Assembly (NCBI GenBank): GCA_041576235.1
Contig: JBFGLJ010000021.1
Location: 1 to 22,890, forward strand
Reading direction: 5' to 3'
Length of the DNA stretch: 22,890 nucleotides
DNA from: JABDII01 sp041576235
GTDB lineage: Bacteria; Gemmatimonadota; Gemmatimonadetes; Gemmatimonadales; GWC2-71-9
The notes under the pieces are model-generated. The model saw only the letters and a list, made by a program, of their open reading frames with translations, did no database searches and had not been told where the DNA came from. The position numbers and the translations under genes were made by a program. This document shows, one piece after another, positions 10,201 to 17,633 of this stretch. Positions within the stretch are counted from its first letter, which is position 1, and each line of letters starts with the position of its first letter.

Positions 10201-10359
10201 CACCGCGTCCACATCGTCGGCGACATGAACCACCACCCGGTGATTCCCGAACGAATCGGGATTCCACGCCCCGGTTCCGTAGCGCACCTCCTGGGCGATG
10301 GCCGAAGATGCCATGAGCCCCGAGTAGCACAGCGCCAGGAGTATGCGTGAGATTCCCAT
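7294..10359 (-). CDS. Secreted putative glycoside hydrolase, DUF6067 (GH123-like)
   Basis: This 1021-residue protein is probably exported. I chose ATG 10359: GAGGA lies five bases upstream and the signal peptide (Met-Gly-Ile-Ser... ending Ser-Ala-Ile-Ala-Gln) begins there. An earlier ATG at 10392 would add 11 residues and overlap the upstream stop. The N-terminal half looks like beta-sandwich domains. The C-terminal half resembles a TIM-barrel with Gly-Ile-Asp-Gly-Leu-Tyr-Ile-Asp-Asp at about 776-784, a typical barrel strand end carrying acidic residues, followed by Ala-Phe-Asp-Arg and a Lys/Arg-rich helix. This matches my memory of the DUF6067 family, related to GH123. The substrate and catalytic residues are not shown. 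It lies just downstream of the GCS2-CBS gene. Confidence 0.7.
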   Translation of the reverse strand: MGISRILLALCYSGLMASSAIAQEVRYGTGAWNPDSFGNHRVVVHVADDVDAVWAHIPWRRRDLEPERKNIIIVDERSGARIRNLARIAINREFGDLVFQPVTAPGTYHIYYLPYTGNVRSNYPTITYPPPAAEADTTWLARHGLVVPSAARERLGRFPQTQVVELQAIDSLNSFYPMEVIATAAEIRSLLAAHPNHPYLVFPEDRAHAIRMTADLPHRWIQSGPGRAFQGTAQRGEFYPFQLGVFAARQAIGDLRVEFSDLVTSRTGYVIPASAFRCFNLGGIDWQGRPFTRTTSVELGHVMPLWCGVQVPDSATRGLYDGQVTVAPVGMAKTTIPIELDVTRFIIHNRGDDEPWRLSRLRWLDSRLGEDDGLVPPYTPVQVRGGTLAVLGREVDLGVNGFPGQIRSYFAPAMTHITEQPREMLTGPVALVIEDSAGRVVPWAGQPITFVKKAEGAAAWETKAKAGAVVMDLRARLEFDGHLAFNVALSSAVPTRVRDIRLEIPMAKDVARLAMGLGLKGGPRPATFEWTWKVEHNQDGAWIGDVNAGIQFKLRDDRYARPLNTNFYLSKPLIMPTSWDNGGKGGCRFSERDPDTYLITCFSGARTLQPGEIQHYDFLLLLTPFKPIDPGRQWSTRFFHAFQPIDSVITTGANTINVHHATDINPWINYPFLRPEAMKAYVDSAHARAMRVKIYYTVRELTNRAPELFALRSLGDEIIADGKGGGFSWLQEHLGSGYIAAWHVPEIRDAAVINTGVSRWHNFYVEGLNWLVRSVGIDGLYIDDVAFDRSVMKRVRKVLDRNRPRALIDLHSANQFNERDGFANSANLYLEHFPFIDRLWFGEYFDYDAPPEYWMVELSGIPFGVMGEMLQDGGNPWRGMLYGMTNRLPWAGDPRPLWAMWDRFGIAETRMVGYWVPTSPVETGRDDVLATAYIKEGQTIVALASWADRPVNVRLQIDWPAIGLSPDRTIINAPAIDGFQPARDFGIDEPVSVEPGKGWLIVLSDLFTPPARRPAQEPEDP

Positions 10360-10388
10360 CCGAGTCCTCACCTGAGATTCCGCGATTC

Positions 10389-12317
10389 TCATGACGGAGA
10401 GGCGGAGGTTGTCCGACGCAACTTCTCCGCCAGGAGCTCGTGGGCCACGCCCATGAAACTCCGCTCGCTCACAAGGCCGACCAGCTTCCCTCCATCCACG
10501 ACGGGAAGCGCGGAGACGCGCTTGACTCGCATCAGTTCAATGGCATCGATGGAGGGCGTGTCGGGTGGAACCGTGATCGGCTCTCGGGACATGATCTCCT
10601 TGACGGCCATGGTGCGATCCCGTGGAATGCCGCCTTCGGCGAGGAGCCGGATCAACAGCCGATAGGAGACGATTCCAACCAGATTGTGATCGCTGTCTTC
10701 GACCAGAACATGTCGTAGCTGCTTGCGGTCCATGACAAATGCGACCCGTTCCACCAGTTCGTCCTCGTGCACGGTGAAGAGGTCGGTGGCCATGTACTGC
10801 TCCACGCGAGCATAGGCCTCCTGCCACCCGCCGGCTTCATCGAGCCGGGCCAAGGGCCACTCGTGAACGGGTGCGCCGCCCGCCTGGCGATGGTGGGTGG
10901 CGGCGGTCAGGGCGGCAAGCTGCTCCGCCTTGCTCCCATCCTCCATGCGGGATAGCGATTCGAGGACCCAGTTGGCCCCGGAACGGTCGAGCTGCACCCG
11001 GGACTCGATGACTCCCAAGTAGCGGTCGATGTCTTCCGGTGCCACGGCGACCCCCTCCAATCCGGCTCGCGCCAAGGGGAGGAGGCGGCTGAGAATCAGA
11101 TCGGGCGCGGTCACGGTTTCTCCACCGACCCAATTGAAACCCGCCTTGAGACCGAGCCGGCCCGCCGCCACGAAGTTGGCCTTCGCATCCGAGAATTCGA
11201 GCAGCCGGGTAATGTCGCCGTATTCCTCTGACGCGCCCAGCATGAGCCCCGCCCAGAAGGCGGCATTGGCCACCTCGTCGACCACCGACGGCCCCGCAGG
11301 CAGGAACCGGCACTCGATTCGCAGATGGGCTCGTCCATCCCCCACGCCGTAGCACGCTCGATTCCAGGTATACACCGTGCCGTTGTGGAGTTGGAGCGCA
11401 GGAAGACGTGGAGGCTTCCCGGCATCGATCTCGTGCATGGCATCTTCCTCGATCGGAATCGCCATCAAGACCGGAAACCGCGCGATGTCTTCCTGGAAGA
11501 CCTCGAGCACGCTCTTTTGAACCCAGCGTTCCCCGAATCGCACGCGCGGGCTCAAATCCCGCGGGAGCTGGCTCGCCCGCCGCGTATCGATCGACTGGCG
11601 GAACAATGCAATGCGGGTCTCCTTCCACAGCCGTTTGCCAAACAAGATGGGAGAGTTGACCGCCGTCGCCAGAACCGGAGCCGCAATCGCCTGGGCGATG
11701 TTGTACAATCGGGCAAACTCATCGGTGCTCACCTGCAGATGGATTTGAAAGCTGGTATTACACGCTTCGAGCATCACGTTGTCATGCTCGAAGTTGATCT
11801 CGTCCGCCCCTTCCAGGTGAAGCCGGTACGCCCCGCCCCGCAGCCGGTTGGTCGCCTCGTTGAGAGCCATATACCGAGGCTGCGGGGTCATGTTCTCCAA
11901 GCGGAGATCGGATTTGGACAAGCTGGGGAGAATGCCGGTCATGACAAGCCGGACGCCCATCTGTCGTGCCGCTCCACCAGCCGCGCTCAGGAGATCGTTC
12001 AGCTCACGCTCCATTTGCGACAAGCACCGTCCGCCGAGTTGCTGGGGTGGGAGATTGATCTCGAGATTGAACTTCGCCAACTCGGTCGTGAAACGACCAT
12101 CGCCAAGCCGCTCGAGCACCTCCATGGCCGCGGGAGCAGGCTTCCACGCATCGTCGACCAGGAAGAGTTCCTGTTCGGCCCCCAAGCGCCTCGGCCCGGG
12201 GTCGATCATCCCCAACGCCAACATGCGCTCCAGCGCCTGGAGGTCGTTCAAGAGATGTCGGGTGAACTTTCGGATGGCTTCCGGGGAGAGATCCGGCGCC
12301 GTCGGTTGCTGACCCAC
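10389..12317 (-). CDS. Glutamate-cysteine ligase-like (GCS2 family) enzyme with C-terminal CBS pair
   Basis: This 642-residue protein starts at GTG 12317 with a strong GAGGAGGAG upstream. Residues about 30-500 are a carboxylate-amine ligase of the GCS2 type. Gly-Ala-Glu-Gln-Glu at 46-50 fits the ATP/metal-binding strand, and Thr-Thr-Glu-Leu-Ala-Lys-Phe-Asn-Leu-Glu at 77-86 the second acidic strand. Such enzymes join glutamate to cysteine or a related amine using ATP. Residues about 508-560 and 572-622 are two CBS motifs (Val-Gly-Ile-Val-Ser and Val-Gly-Leu-Val-Ser), which usually bind adenine nucleotides and regulate the attached enzyme. No glutathione synthetase is in view, so a glutathione role is unproven. 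The stop overlaps an alternative start of the next gene. Confidence 0.85.
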   Translation of the reverse strand: MGQQPTAPDLSPEAIRKFTRHLLNDLQALERMLALGMIDPGPRRLGAEQELFLVDDAWKPAPAAMEVLERLGDGRFTTELAKFNLEINLPPQQLGGRCLSQMERELNDLLSAAGGAARQMGVRLVMTGILPSLSKSDLRLENMTPQPRYMALNEATNRLRGGAYRLHLEGADEINFEHDNVMLEACNTSFQIHLQVSTDEFARLYNIAQAIAAPVLATAVNSPILFGKRLWKETRIALFRQSIDTRRASQLPRDLSPRVRFGERWVQKSVLEVFQEDIARFPVLMAIPIEEDAMHEIDAGKPPRLPALQLHNGTVYTWNRACYGVGDGRAHLRIECRFLPAGPSVVDEVANAAFWAGLMLGASEEYGDITRLLEFSDAKANFVAAGRLGLKAGFNWVGGETVTAPDLILSRLLPLARAGLEGVAVAPEDIDRYLGVIESRVQLDRSGANWVLESLSRMEDGSKAEQLAALTAATHHRQAGGAPVHEWPLARLDEAGGWQEAYARVEQYMATDLFTVHEDELVERVAFVMDRKQLRHVLVEDSDHNLVGIVSYRLLIRLLAEGGIPRDRTMAVKEIMSREPITVPPDTPSIDAIELMRVKRVSALPVVDGGKLVGLVSERSFMGVAHELLAEKLRRTTSASPS

Positions 12318-12413
12318 TGGCTCCTCCTCTTCCCGAAGGTGGGCTCCGCAGGTCGATCACGCCAGACGGGGGGAGGGGAGAGACGGCGAGGGGGGCCGCG
12401 ACGAGGAACCAAG

Positions 12414-12446
12414 AGGCCCCACGTCCCAGGAGAGGACACGGGGCCT
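12414..12446 (-). terminator. Strong hairpin between zinc-ribbon and GCS2-CBS genes
   Basis: AGGCCCC pairs with GGGGCCT, and after a symmetric AC/AC bulge GTCC pairs with GGAC around a seven-base loop. On the minus strand the sequence after it (CTTGGTTCC) is only weakly T-rich. It could end the zinc-ribbon transcript or act in the GCS2-CBS leader. The remainder of the 176-base gap is purine-rich on the plus strand and shows no gene. Confidence 0.5.
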
Positions 12447-12493
12447 CGGTGTGCGTCAGAGGCTCCTATGAGCGGATGCTCACCGCTCGCTTC

Positions 12494-12709
12494 TCAATAG
12501 CATTCGTCGCAGCACTCGAGGCACAGCCGCTGCTCATGCGACCGCCCGGGCGCCAGCGGCTCCCCGCAGCGCACACACAGGTCGGCATCGAGCGTCAGCA
12601 CCGGACCGCTCGCCGGGACCGCAACTGGCACCGGGTGCCCGCACCCCGGACAGGCAACTGCCACGCTGGAGATGCTGCGACTGCACTCTGGACATGTTAC
12701 CAACGTCAT
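12494..12709 (-). CDS. Small double zinc-ribbon protein
   Basis: This 71-residue protein starts at ATG 12709 with AGGAG five bases upstream. Cys pairs at 6/9 and 20/23 form a classic zinc ribbon (Cys-Pro-Glu-Cys ... Cys-Pro-Gly-Cys-Gly-His). A second set at 45/48, 63/66, 67 and 70 could hold another metal; the tail Cys-Leu-Glu-Cys-Cys-Asp-Glu-Cys-Tyr is unusually cysteine-rich. There is no membrane segment. Small ribbons of this type often bind nucleic acid or protein partners, but nothing here identifies the target. The good ribosome site and metal motifs argue that it is a real gene. Confidence 0.8.
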   Translation of the reverse strand: MTLVTCPECSRSISSVAVACPGCGHPVPVAVPASGPVLTLDADLCVRCGEPLAPGRSHEQRLCLECCDECY

Positions 12710-12908
12710 GTGATCTCCTGGCTAGATCCCCCAGCCTGCAAGTCCCGCGCCCTCAGCCAGGATGCGCGGCGGCGCGTGAACGCACTATGAACAAAATGCG
12801 AGGGTCTCTTCAGATACCTGGAGCCGATGCCTGGATTCCCTGCTGGATTGATCCTCCTTCCCGGCCCCGCGGTCGTGGCGAATAGGCCGCAACTGAGGGG
12901 ACGGGACC

Positions 12909-13502
12909 TCATCGCCATCCGACCTGCCGAGCCCATGCCTCCAGCAGTCGCTGGCGTGCCTCGAAGTCCGCCGGCGGGCCGGCTCCTTCTTGGATCGCGC
13001 CTTCTTCGGCCTCCCGAACCGCCTGGGCCAAGGGTGGCAAGCCAACCCGGCGACGACGCTCGTCTACCTGCTCAGGGTCCCGGAGCGGGCCCGGCCCCAG
13101 GCGGCCACCGCGTTCCCAATCCAGGCAGGTCCCGTATCGCTGGGGCACGCCCTCGTTGAAGGCGATGCGGTCTTCCAGATACGCCGCGTGGACGGCCGCG
13201 GCCTCGCCGCGGTCGACGGCGTCTTGGATCAGCCGGAGGCAGCGCCGCTGAAACGTGGGGAGGCCGATGGCGTGCTGGGCCACGATCCATGCCGCTCGGC
13301 AGCCGTCCTCGCCGACGAACGATCGGCCGGGCCAGCCGTGCCGGTCGAGCAGCCGTTCGAGCTTCGCCGCATTGGCTCGGTGGACCCGTTCCATCTCCGG
13401 CGCGTAGCCCCGGAAGAGGCGTCCATCGGCCACGAGACGGGTGCGGGTCTCGTTGTCCTCCGCCTCCATGTCCAGGAGCAGGCGGGCGAGTTCGTGATTC
13501 AT
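12909..13502 (-). CDS. DUF6624-like protein of unknown function
   Basis: This protein has 197 residues when started at ATG 13502, which has AGGCGG a few bases upstream; an ATG at 13532 would add ten residues but lacks a ribosome site. It is soluble and largely alpha-helical. Motifs I associate with DUF6624 are visible: Gly-Trp-Pro-Gly followed by Ala-Ala-Trp-Ile-Val-Ala-Gln-His-Ala, then Ala-Tyr-Leu-Glu-Asp-Arg-Ile, then Gln-Arg-Tyr-Gly-Thr, then Asp-x4-Val-Asp-Glu-Arg-Arg. No function is established for this family. It is divergent from the NmrA-like gene, with 78 bases between. The 199 bases downstream, up to the zinc-ribbon gene, show no further gene. Confidence 0.75.
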   Translation of the reverse strand: MNHELARLLLDMEAEDNETRTRLVADGRLFRGYAPEMERVHRANAAKLERLLDRHGWPGRSFVGEDGCRAAWIVAQHAIGLPTFQRRCLRLIQDAVDRGEAAAVHAAYLEDRIAFNEGVPQRYGTCLDWERGGRLGPGPLRDPEQVDERRRRVGLPPLAQAVREAEEGAIQEGAGPPADFEARQRLLEAWARQVGWR

Positions 13503-13580
13503 GCAGCCGCCTGTTGGTGACGCGGTCGCCATGTTAGGTTAGCCAGCGCTCAACCCCTGCGGCGCGAGTCTGGAGGCGTG

Positions 13581-14444
13581 ATGATTCTGGTGACGGGCGG
13601 AACCGGTACGGTCGGCGGCGAGTTGGTGAAGCTGCTGGCCGAGCGCGGTACCTCGTTTCGGGTGTTGGTCAGGAGCCCCCAGAAGGCCAAGGTTCTGGAG
13701 ACGCAACACATCGAAGCCGTCGTCGGCGATCTTCAGGACCCCGCCAGCCTCGACCGGGCCCTGAACAGCGTGAGCAGACTCTTTCTCCTGAGCCCGTCCC
13801 ATCATCGTCAGGTCAGACTTCAACTGCAAGCCATCGAAGCCGCCAAGCGCGCCGGTGTGGGCTATGTGGTCAAGGTGTCGGCCATTGGGGCCGGACCGGA
13901 TGCTCCCATCAAACTCGGCCGCGACCACGGTAACATTGAGCAAGCCATTCGAGAGGCCGGCTTCCGGTACACCTTTCTCCGGCCGGCCGCCTACATGCAA
14001 AACCTCCTGAACGCGGTGCCGGTCATCGCCGCCAAGGGTGAATTCTACGGCGCGATGGGCGAGGGCAAGACGCCGATGATCGACGGCCGCGACATCGGGG
14101 CGGCCGCGGCCGCTGCGCTCACCACCCATGGTCACGAAGGGAAGATCTACACCCTGACCGGCCCCCAGGCCCTTTCCTACCAGGACGTTGCCGCGATCCT
14201 GAGCAAGACCGTCGGCCACCCAGTGACGTACGTGAATCTCTCCAGCGATCAGTTCAAGGCTGGCCTGATCCAGGCGGGGCTGCCCGAGTGGCTGGCCGAG
14301 GACTTGGTCACCATCGAAAGCGCCTGGGCGAGCGGGCACACGGAGGAAATTTCGGACGCGATCCCGCTCATCACTGGACGGGCGGCACGGACATTTGCGG
14401 AGTTCGCGCGCGACTACCGCGCGGCCTTCCGGGGGGCGGCCTGA
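13581..14444 (+). CDS. NmrA-like NAD(P)-binding protein (atypical short-chain dehydrogenase family)
   Basis: This 287-residue protein starts at ATG 13581, four bases after GGAGG; a GTG directly before it at 13578 is too close to that site. The N-terminal Thr-Gly-Gly-Thr-Gly-Thr-Val-Gly (5-12) is the Rossmann GxxGxxG nucleotide loop. The strand order, the Phe-Leu-Arg-Pro-Ala-Ala-Tyr-Met-Gln-Asn segment and the Asp-Gly-Arg-Asp-Ile-Gly segment fit NmrA/QOR2-type proteins, which bind NAD(P) and act as quinone or redox-sensing reductases. The classical Tyr-x3-Lys pair is not evident, as is usual in this atypical group. The substrate is unknown. It converges on the SCO-like gene with only six bases between. 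Confidence 0.85.
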   Translation: MILVTGGTGTVGGELVKLLAERGTSFRVLVRSPQKAKVLETQHIEAVVGDLQDPASLDRALNSVSRLFLLSPSHHRQVRLQLQAIEAAKRAGVGYVVKVSAIGAGPDAPIKLGRDHGNIEQAIREAGFRYTFLRPAAYMQNLLNAVPVIAAKGEFYGAMGEGKTPMIDGRDIGAAAAAALTTHGHEGKIYTLTGPQALSYQDVAAILSKTVGHPVTYVNLSSDQFKAGLIQAGLPEWLAEDLVTIESAWASGHTEEISDAIPLITGRAARTFAEFARDYRAAFRGAA

Positions 14445-14450
14445 CCATCT

Positions 14451-15329
14451 CTAGAGCCGCCGCGCGAGCGCGATCAACTGCTCCGTCGTGGCCGATGTCG
14501 CATGGGCCACTCGCCCCTCTCGATCGATCATGTAGATGAGACGAGGGTGAATCACATCTCCGGTTGCTAGATCGCGGGCTCGGTCCACCCGCCACGCATC
14601 GAGAACTCGTTCCACCTGGTCAACCGATCCGCTCAAAACGTGGCCGCGCCCGTCGAGCCTCCACTGCCCAGCGATATGAGCGAGGCGCGAGGGAACATCC
14701 CGCCAGGGATCGAGCGTCACCACGAGAACGGCGGGGTCGAGATCGATCAAGCGGTCACACGCGCTCAGGATATCGTGCACCACGAGTGGGCACACCGTTT
14801 CGCAGTGCCCGAATGCAAAGGTCACGAACACGGGCCGCCCGTGGAATCGGCCGAGCGAGATCGTCTCTCCGTTCTGATCGACGAGGTCGAGGGGCGGCGG
14901 CTCCCCCCGCTCCAACCGGGACGCCGAACGGGCATCGCTCGCCGGCGGCCCGGCCGTTTCGGGGCCAGTCGGTGCGGCGGCGATCACCCGCTGGCCGACC
15001 GCCGTCATGCTCACACCGAGGAGCACCACCAGCCCGCCGAGCGCCGTCTTGCCTCGAGCGGTGCCGGCCAACCGGGTGACCGCCGCCTCGAGGGCGTCGC
15101 CCCACAGCACGAAGAGCGCGCCGAACATGATGGTCGGTTGGAGGATGAGGGCCAGCCAGCCGGCCGCATCCGGAAGCCCGCTGTCGGAGGCTCCGAAGCA
15201 GACTTCCCGGGCCCGGGCCAGCCACTCGGCACTGTCGGCCGAGGGCCAGAGCGCCAGGGCCCACCAGAGCCCGGTGATGAGGAGAAGCGCGCCGCCGACC
15301 GCGAGGGCCGTGCGTTCACGTGCCGGCAT
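14451..15329 (-). CDS. Membrane-anchored SCO1/SenC-like copper chaperone or thiol protein
   Basis: This 292-residue protein is the last gene of the haem-copper operon, starting six bases after subunit I with a GAGGCGG ribosome site. Residues about 8-29, 57-76 and 97-117 are membrane helices. Residues about 140-292 are a thioredoxin-like SCO domain with Cys176-x3-Cys180-Pro, the acidic Leu-Asp-Pro-Trp-Arg-Asp motif (206-211) and His261, the three usual copper-ligand elements. SCO proteins deliver copper to, or reduce, the CuA site of subunit II, which is encoded two genes upstream. The multi-helix N-terminal part is more than the single anchor of a usual SCO protein and contains an extra Cys44. 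Confidence 0.85.
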   Translation of the reverse strand: MPARERTALAVGGALLLITGLWWALALWPSADSAEWLARAREVCFGASDSGLPDAAGWLALILQPTIMFGALFVLWGDALEAAVTRLAGTARGKTALGGLVVLLGVSMTAVGQRVIAAAPTGPETAGPPASDARSASRLERGEPPPLDLVDQNGETISLGRFHGRPVFVTFAFGHCETVCPLVVHDILSACDRLIDLDPAVLVVTLDPWRDVPSRLAHIAGQWRLDGRGHVLSGSVDQVERVLDAWRVDRARDLATGDVIHPRLIYMIDREGRVAHATSATTEQLIALARRL

Positions 15330-15335
15330 GCCGCC

Positions 15336-17045
15336 TCAGCCGATCTTCCAGAGGAAGGACAGGAGCTTCCAGTTCACGAAGTAGTACACCACGAACGCGG
15401 CCAAGAACACGAACACCAGCACCAGCGTTCCGCGCGAGGCATGGATCGCGGCCGCGCCGGCGCCGCCTGCCCCGGTGCCGCTCGGAACGGGCGGAGGAGG
15501 AGACAGGATGCCCTTGGGTAAGCCACGAGCCACCCGGCCGTCCTCCAGCCGCTTGCCGAGAAACACCGACCACACCGTGACCAGGATGAAGATGCCCCCC
15601 CCCACGGCAGCGAGCAGCCCGCCGATGGCCATCACCCCGATCAGGAGATCGACCGCCGGCGAGAACTGCAGGTCGAACGGTGCGTTGGAGAAGGTGATGT
15701 CCCAGTGGCGCCGGGGGACGCCGAAGGTCCCGGCGAAGGTCATGCCGATGGAGAAGACCAGCATGCCCAGCGCGAAGAGGTACGGCTGGATCTTGGCCAG
15801 TGGCCAGAAGGCCACTTCCTTGCGAAACACCAGCGGAATCACGTAATAGGTCAAGCCCATGAACGCGAGCGCAGTACCACCGACGACGGTGGCGTGGAAG
15901 TGACCCGGAATCCGGAAGGTGTTGTGAGCGATGATATTGATCTGCTCGGTCCCGAAGGTGACGCCGGTGATCCCTCCGATGAAGCCGAAGATGATGACCG
16001 AGAACACCAGGCTGCTGAACCCGGGATCGCTCCAGGGGGCCTTCCGGAGCCATTCGAAGAGGCCCTTGGTCAAACCGCGCACCCGCTGGCCCAGCTCGAT
16101 GCCCGCCGGCACGGTGAAGCCGTGGATCAGGCTGGCCAGCACCGCCAGGTACATGGCGTAACTGGTGTTCCAGACCTTCCAGGCCGGGCCCATGCCGGGA
16201 TCGACCAGGAGGTGGTGGGCGGAGGCCATCGAGATGAACAGCACGTAGAGCACGAACGCGGCCCGACTGATCTTCTCGTTGATGACCAGCGAGCCGACGG
16301 TGAGGGCGCCCAACAGGTACCACACCGAGACCATAGCCGCCACGTTGATCTGCTGCGAGGAATGCCCCAAGCCCCACCAGACCAGCCGATAGATCTGCGC
16401 GTCCATGGTCATCAGGTCGAGCGACCATAAGAGCGTTGGGATGTACGCGGCAGCGCCGTGGCCCAGGGTGATCACCGCGATGATGGCCGCGGTAGCGGCC
16501 CCAAAGGTGACCAGGGGGACCGAGCCGGTGTAGGTGCGCTCCCGCTTCGCGACGACCAGGGTGCCAAAGAAGATGGACACCACGATCAGCGCCCCGACCG
16601 CGAAGAGGATGATGCCGAGGTAGAAGAGCGGATCGGCCCGGAGCGGCACATACGAGGTGAACAACACATCGGCCTTGCCGGCCAGCATCATCCACTCGAC
16701 CATAATTGTTCCCAGCACCATGAGCCCGAACGAGAACCACGCCAGTCGTGGCGCGGGTACCCGGCAGTTCAGGAGGACCGCGCTCGCGAAGTAGAGGATC
16801 GCCATCTCGAAGAACAGGATGAAGAAGATCAGCATGTTCATCCCGTGGATGGTCAAGACGCGGTAGAACATCTCGGCGTCGAGCAAGTGCACGACCTGCC
16901 ATCGGGTGAGCAAGACCAGAATGGCCGCGATGCCCCCAATGAGCAGGGTGACGGTGCCGACAACGGCGTTCGCCTTGATGAGAGCGTCCGCTTGGGCGTG
17001 GACCTTGAGCCCCGTAGTGGGGCAGACACGGAATGTGCCGTTCAT
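15336..17045 (-). CDS. B-family haem-copper reductase subunit I lacking the active-site tyrosine; oxidase or non-canonical NO reductase
   Basis: This 569-residue polytopic protein holds the catalytic centre. His67 and His384 fit the low-spin haem, His382 the high-spin haem, and His228, His277 and His278 the copper (or iron) site. The Asp-Pro-Gly after the His pair and the Pro-Gly-His-Phe-His motif align well with ba3-type (B-family) oxidases. The oxidase His-x3-Tyr motif, however, reads His228-Ser-Ser-Gln-Gln232. The crosslinking Tyr is therefore Gln, and in cytochrome c-type NO reductases the same position is the metal-binding Glu. All known O2 reductases need a Tyr, so NO reduction is a serious alternative. 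The start overlaps the subunit II stop by four bases. A Pro/Gly/Ala-rich loop precedes the last helix. Confidence 0.85.
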   Translation of the reverse strand: MNGTFRVCPTTGLKVHAQADALIKANAVVGTVTLLIGGIAAILVLLTRWQVVHLLDAEMFYRVLTIHGMNMLIFFILFFEMAILYFASAVLLNCRVPAPRLAWFSFGLMVLGTIMVEWMMLAGKADVLFTSYVPLRADPLFYLGIILFAVGALIVVSIFFGTLVVAKRERTYTGSVPLVTFGAATAAIIAVITLGHGAAAYIPTLLWSLDLMTMDAQIYRLVWWGLGHSSQQINVAAMVSVWYLLGALTVGSLVINEKISRAAFVLYVLFISMASAHHLLVDPGMGPAWKVWNTSYAMYLAVLASLIHGFTVPAGIELGQRVRGLTKGLFEWLRKAPWSDPGFSSLVFSVIIFGFIGGITGVTFGTEQINIIAHNTFRIPGHFHATVVGGTALAFMGLTYYVIPLVFRKEVAFWPLAKIQPYLFALGMLVFSIGMTFAGTFGVPRRHWDITFSNAPFDLQFSPAVDLLIGVMAIGGLLAAVGGGIFILVTVWSVFLGKRLEDGRVARGLPKGILSPPPPVPSGTGAGGAGAAAIHASRGTLVLVFVFLAAFVVYYFVNWKLLSFLWKIG

Positions 17046-17620
17046 GGGGCACCTCCCTCACGCTCGTCTCCGAGAGCCGTCGTCTGGCCGTCGACGACGA
17101 TGATCTTGCCGAGCATCAAATGGTGGCCGATGCCGCAAAACTCGTTGCAGATGATGCGGAAGTCTCCCGCTTCACTGGGGGTGACCCGCAGGCCGTAGTC
17201 ATACCCCGGCACGATCTGGAAGTTGATGTTCAACGGGTAGAGGCTGAAGCCGTGGTTCACATCCAGCGAAGACAAGTGGAGCGTGTACTCTGCTCCCTTC
17301 TGGAGGCGCAGCACGGGACGCCAGGTCCACATCGACGCCGCCAAGTAGATGTCGCTACCGGGAGGCGGCTCGACCACGGGAATTCCTTGTTCGGTACCCA
17401 CCTGATACGTGTCGATGAACTCCTGCGTTCTGGCCATGAACGCCTGGGGATCGACCTTGCTACGGATGCCGGAGGGATTCTGCCCCCCGCGAATGTGCCA
17501 GAGGGGCATCATGGCAAAGAGCACCATGCACCACACGAAGGCCACGATGACCCAAAGTCGCTCACTCTTGTGGGCTGGTTTCCACCAGATGCCTTGCGGG
17601 GACTCAATGCCGCTGTTCAT
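17042..17620 (-). CDS. CuA-containing subunit II of the haem-copper reductase
   Basis: This 192-residue protein starts at ATG 17620, six bases after TGGAGG; upstream in-frame extension is possible but has no such site. Residues about 22-40 form one membrane anchor. The exported cupredoxin domain has a complete CuA set: His123, then Cys158-x-Glu160-x-Cys162-x3-His166-x2-Met169. It would therefore accept electrons from a c-type cytochrome or a blue copper protein and pass them to subunit I. No haem c motif (CxxCH) is present, so it is not a NorC-type or cbb3-type subunit. Its stop overlaps the subunit I start (ATGA). Confidence 0.92.
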   Translation of the reverse strand: MNSGIESPQGIWWKPAHKSERLWVIVAFVWCMVLFAMMPLWHIRGGQNPSGIRSKVDPQAFMARTQEFIDTYQVGTEQGIPVVEPPPGSDIYLAASMWTWRPVLRLQKGAEYTLHLSSLDVNHGFSLYPLNINFQIVPGYDYGLRVTPSEAGDFRIICNEFCGIGHHLMLGKIIVVDGQTTALGDEREGGAP

Positions 17621-17633
17621 GGGTGGCCTCCAG

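Noticed and set aside
12894..12911. TGAGG/CCTCA hairpin at the end of the DUF6624 gene as a terminator
   Set aside because: Only five pairs with an eight-base loop, overlapping the stop codon and lacking a T-tract.
15316..17061. 581-codon frame on the minus strand overlapping subunit I in another frame
   Set aside because: Composition is Arg/His/Gly-rich with no membrane helices, whereas the adjacent frame is a clear haem-copper subunit.
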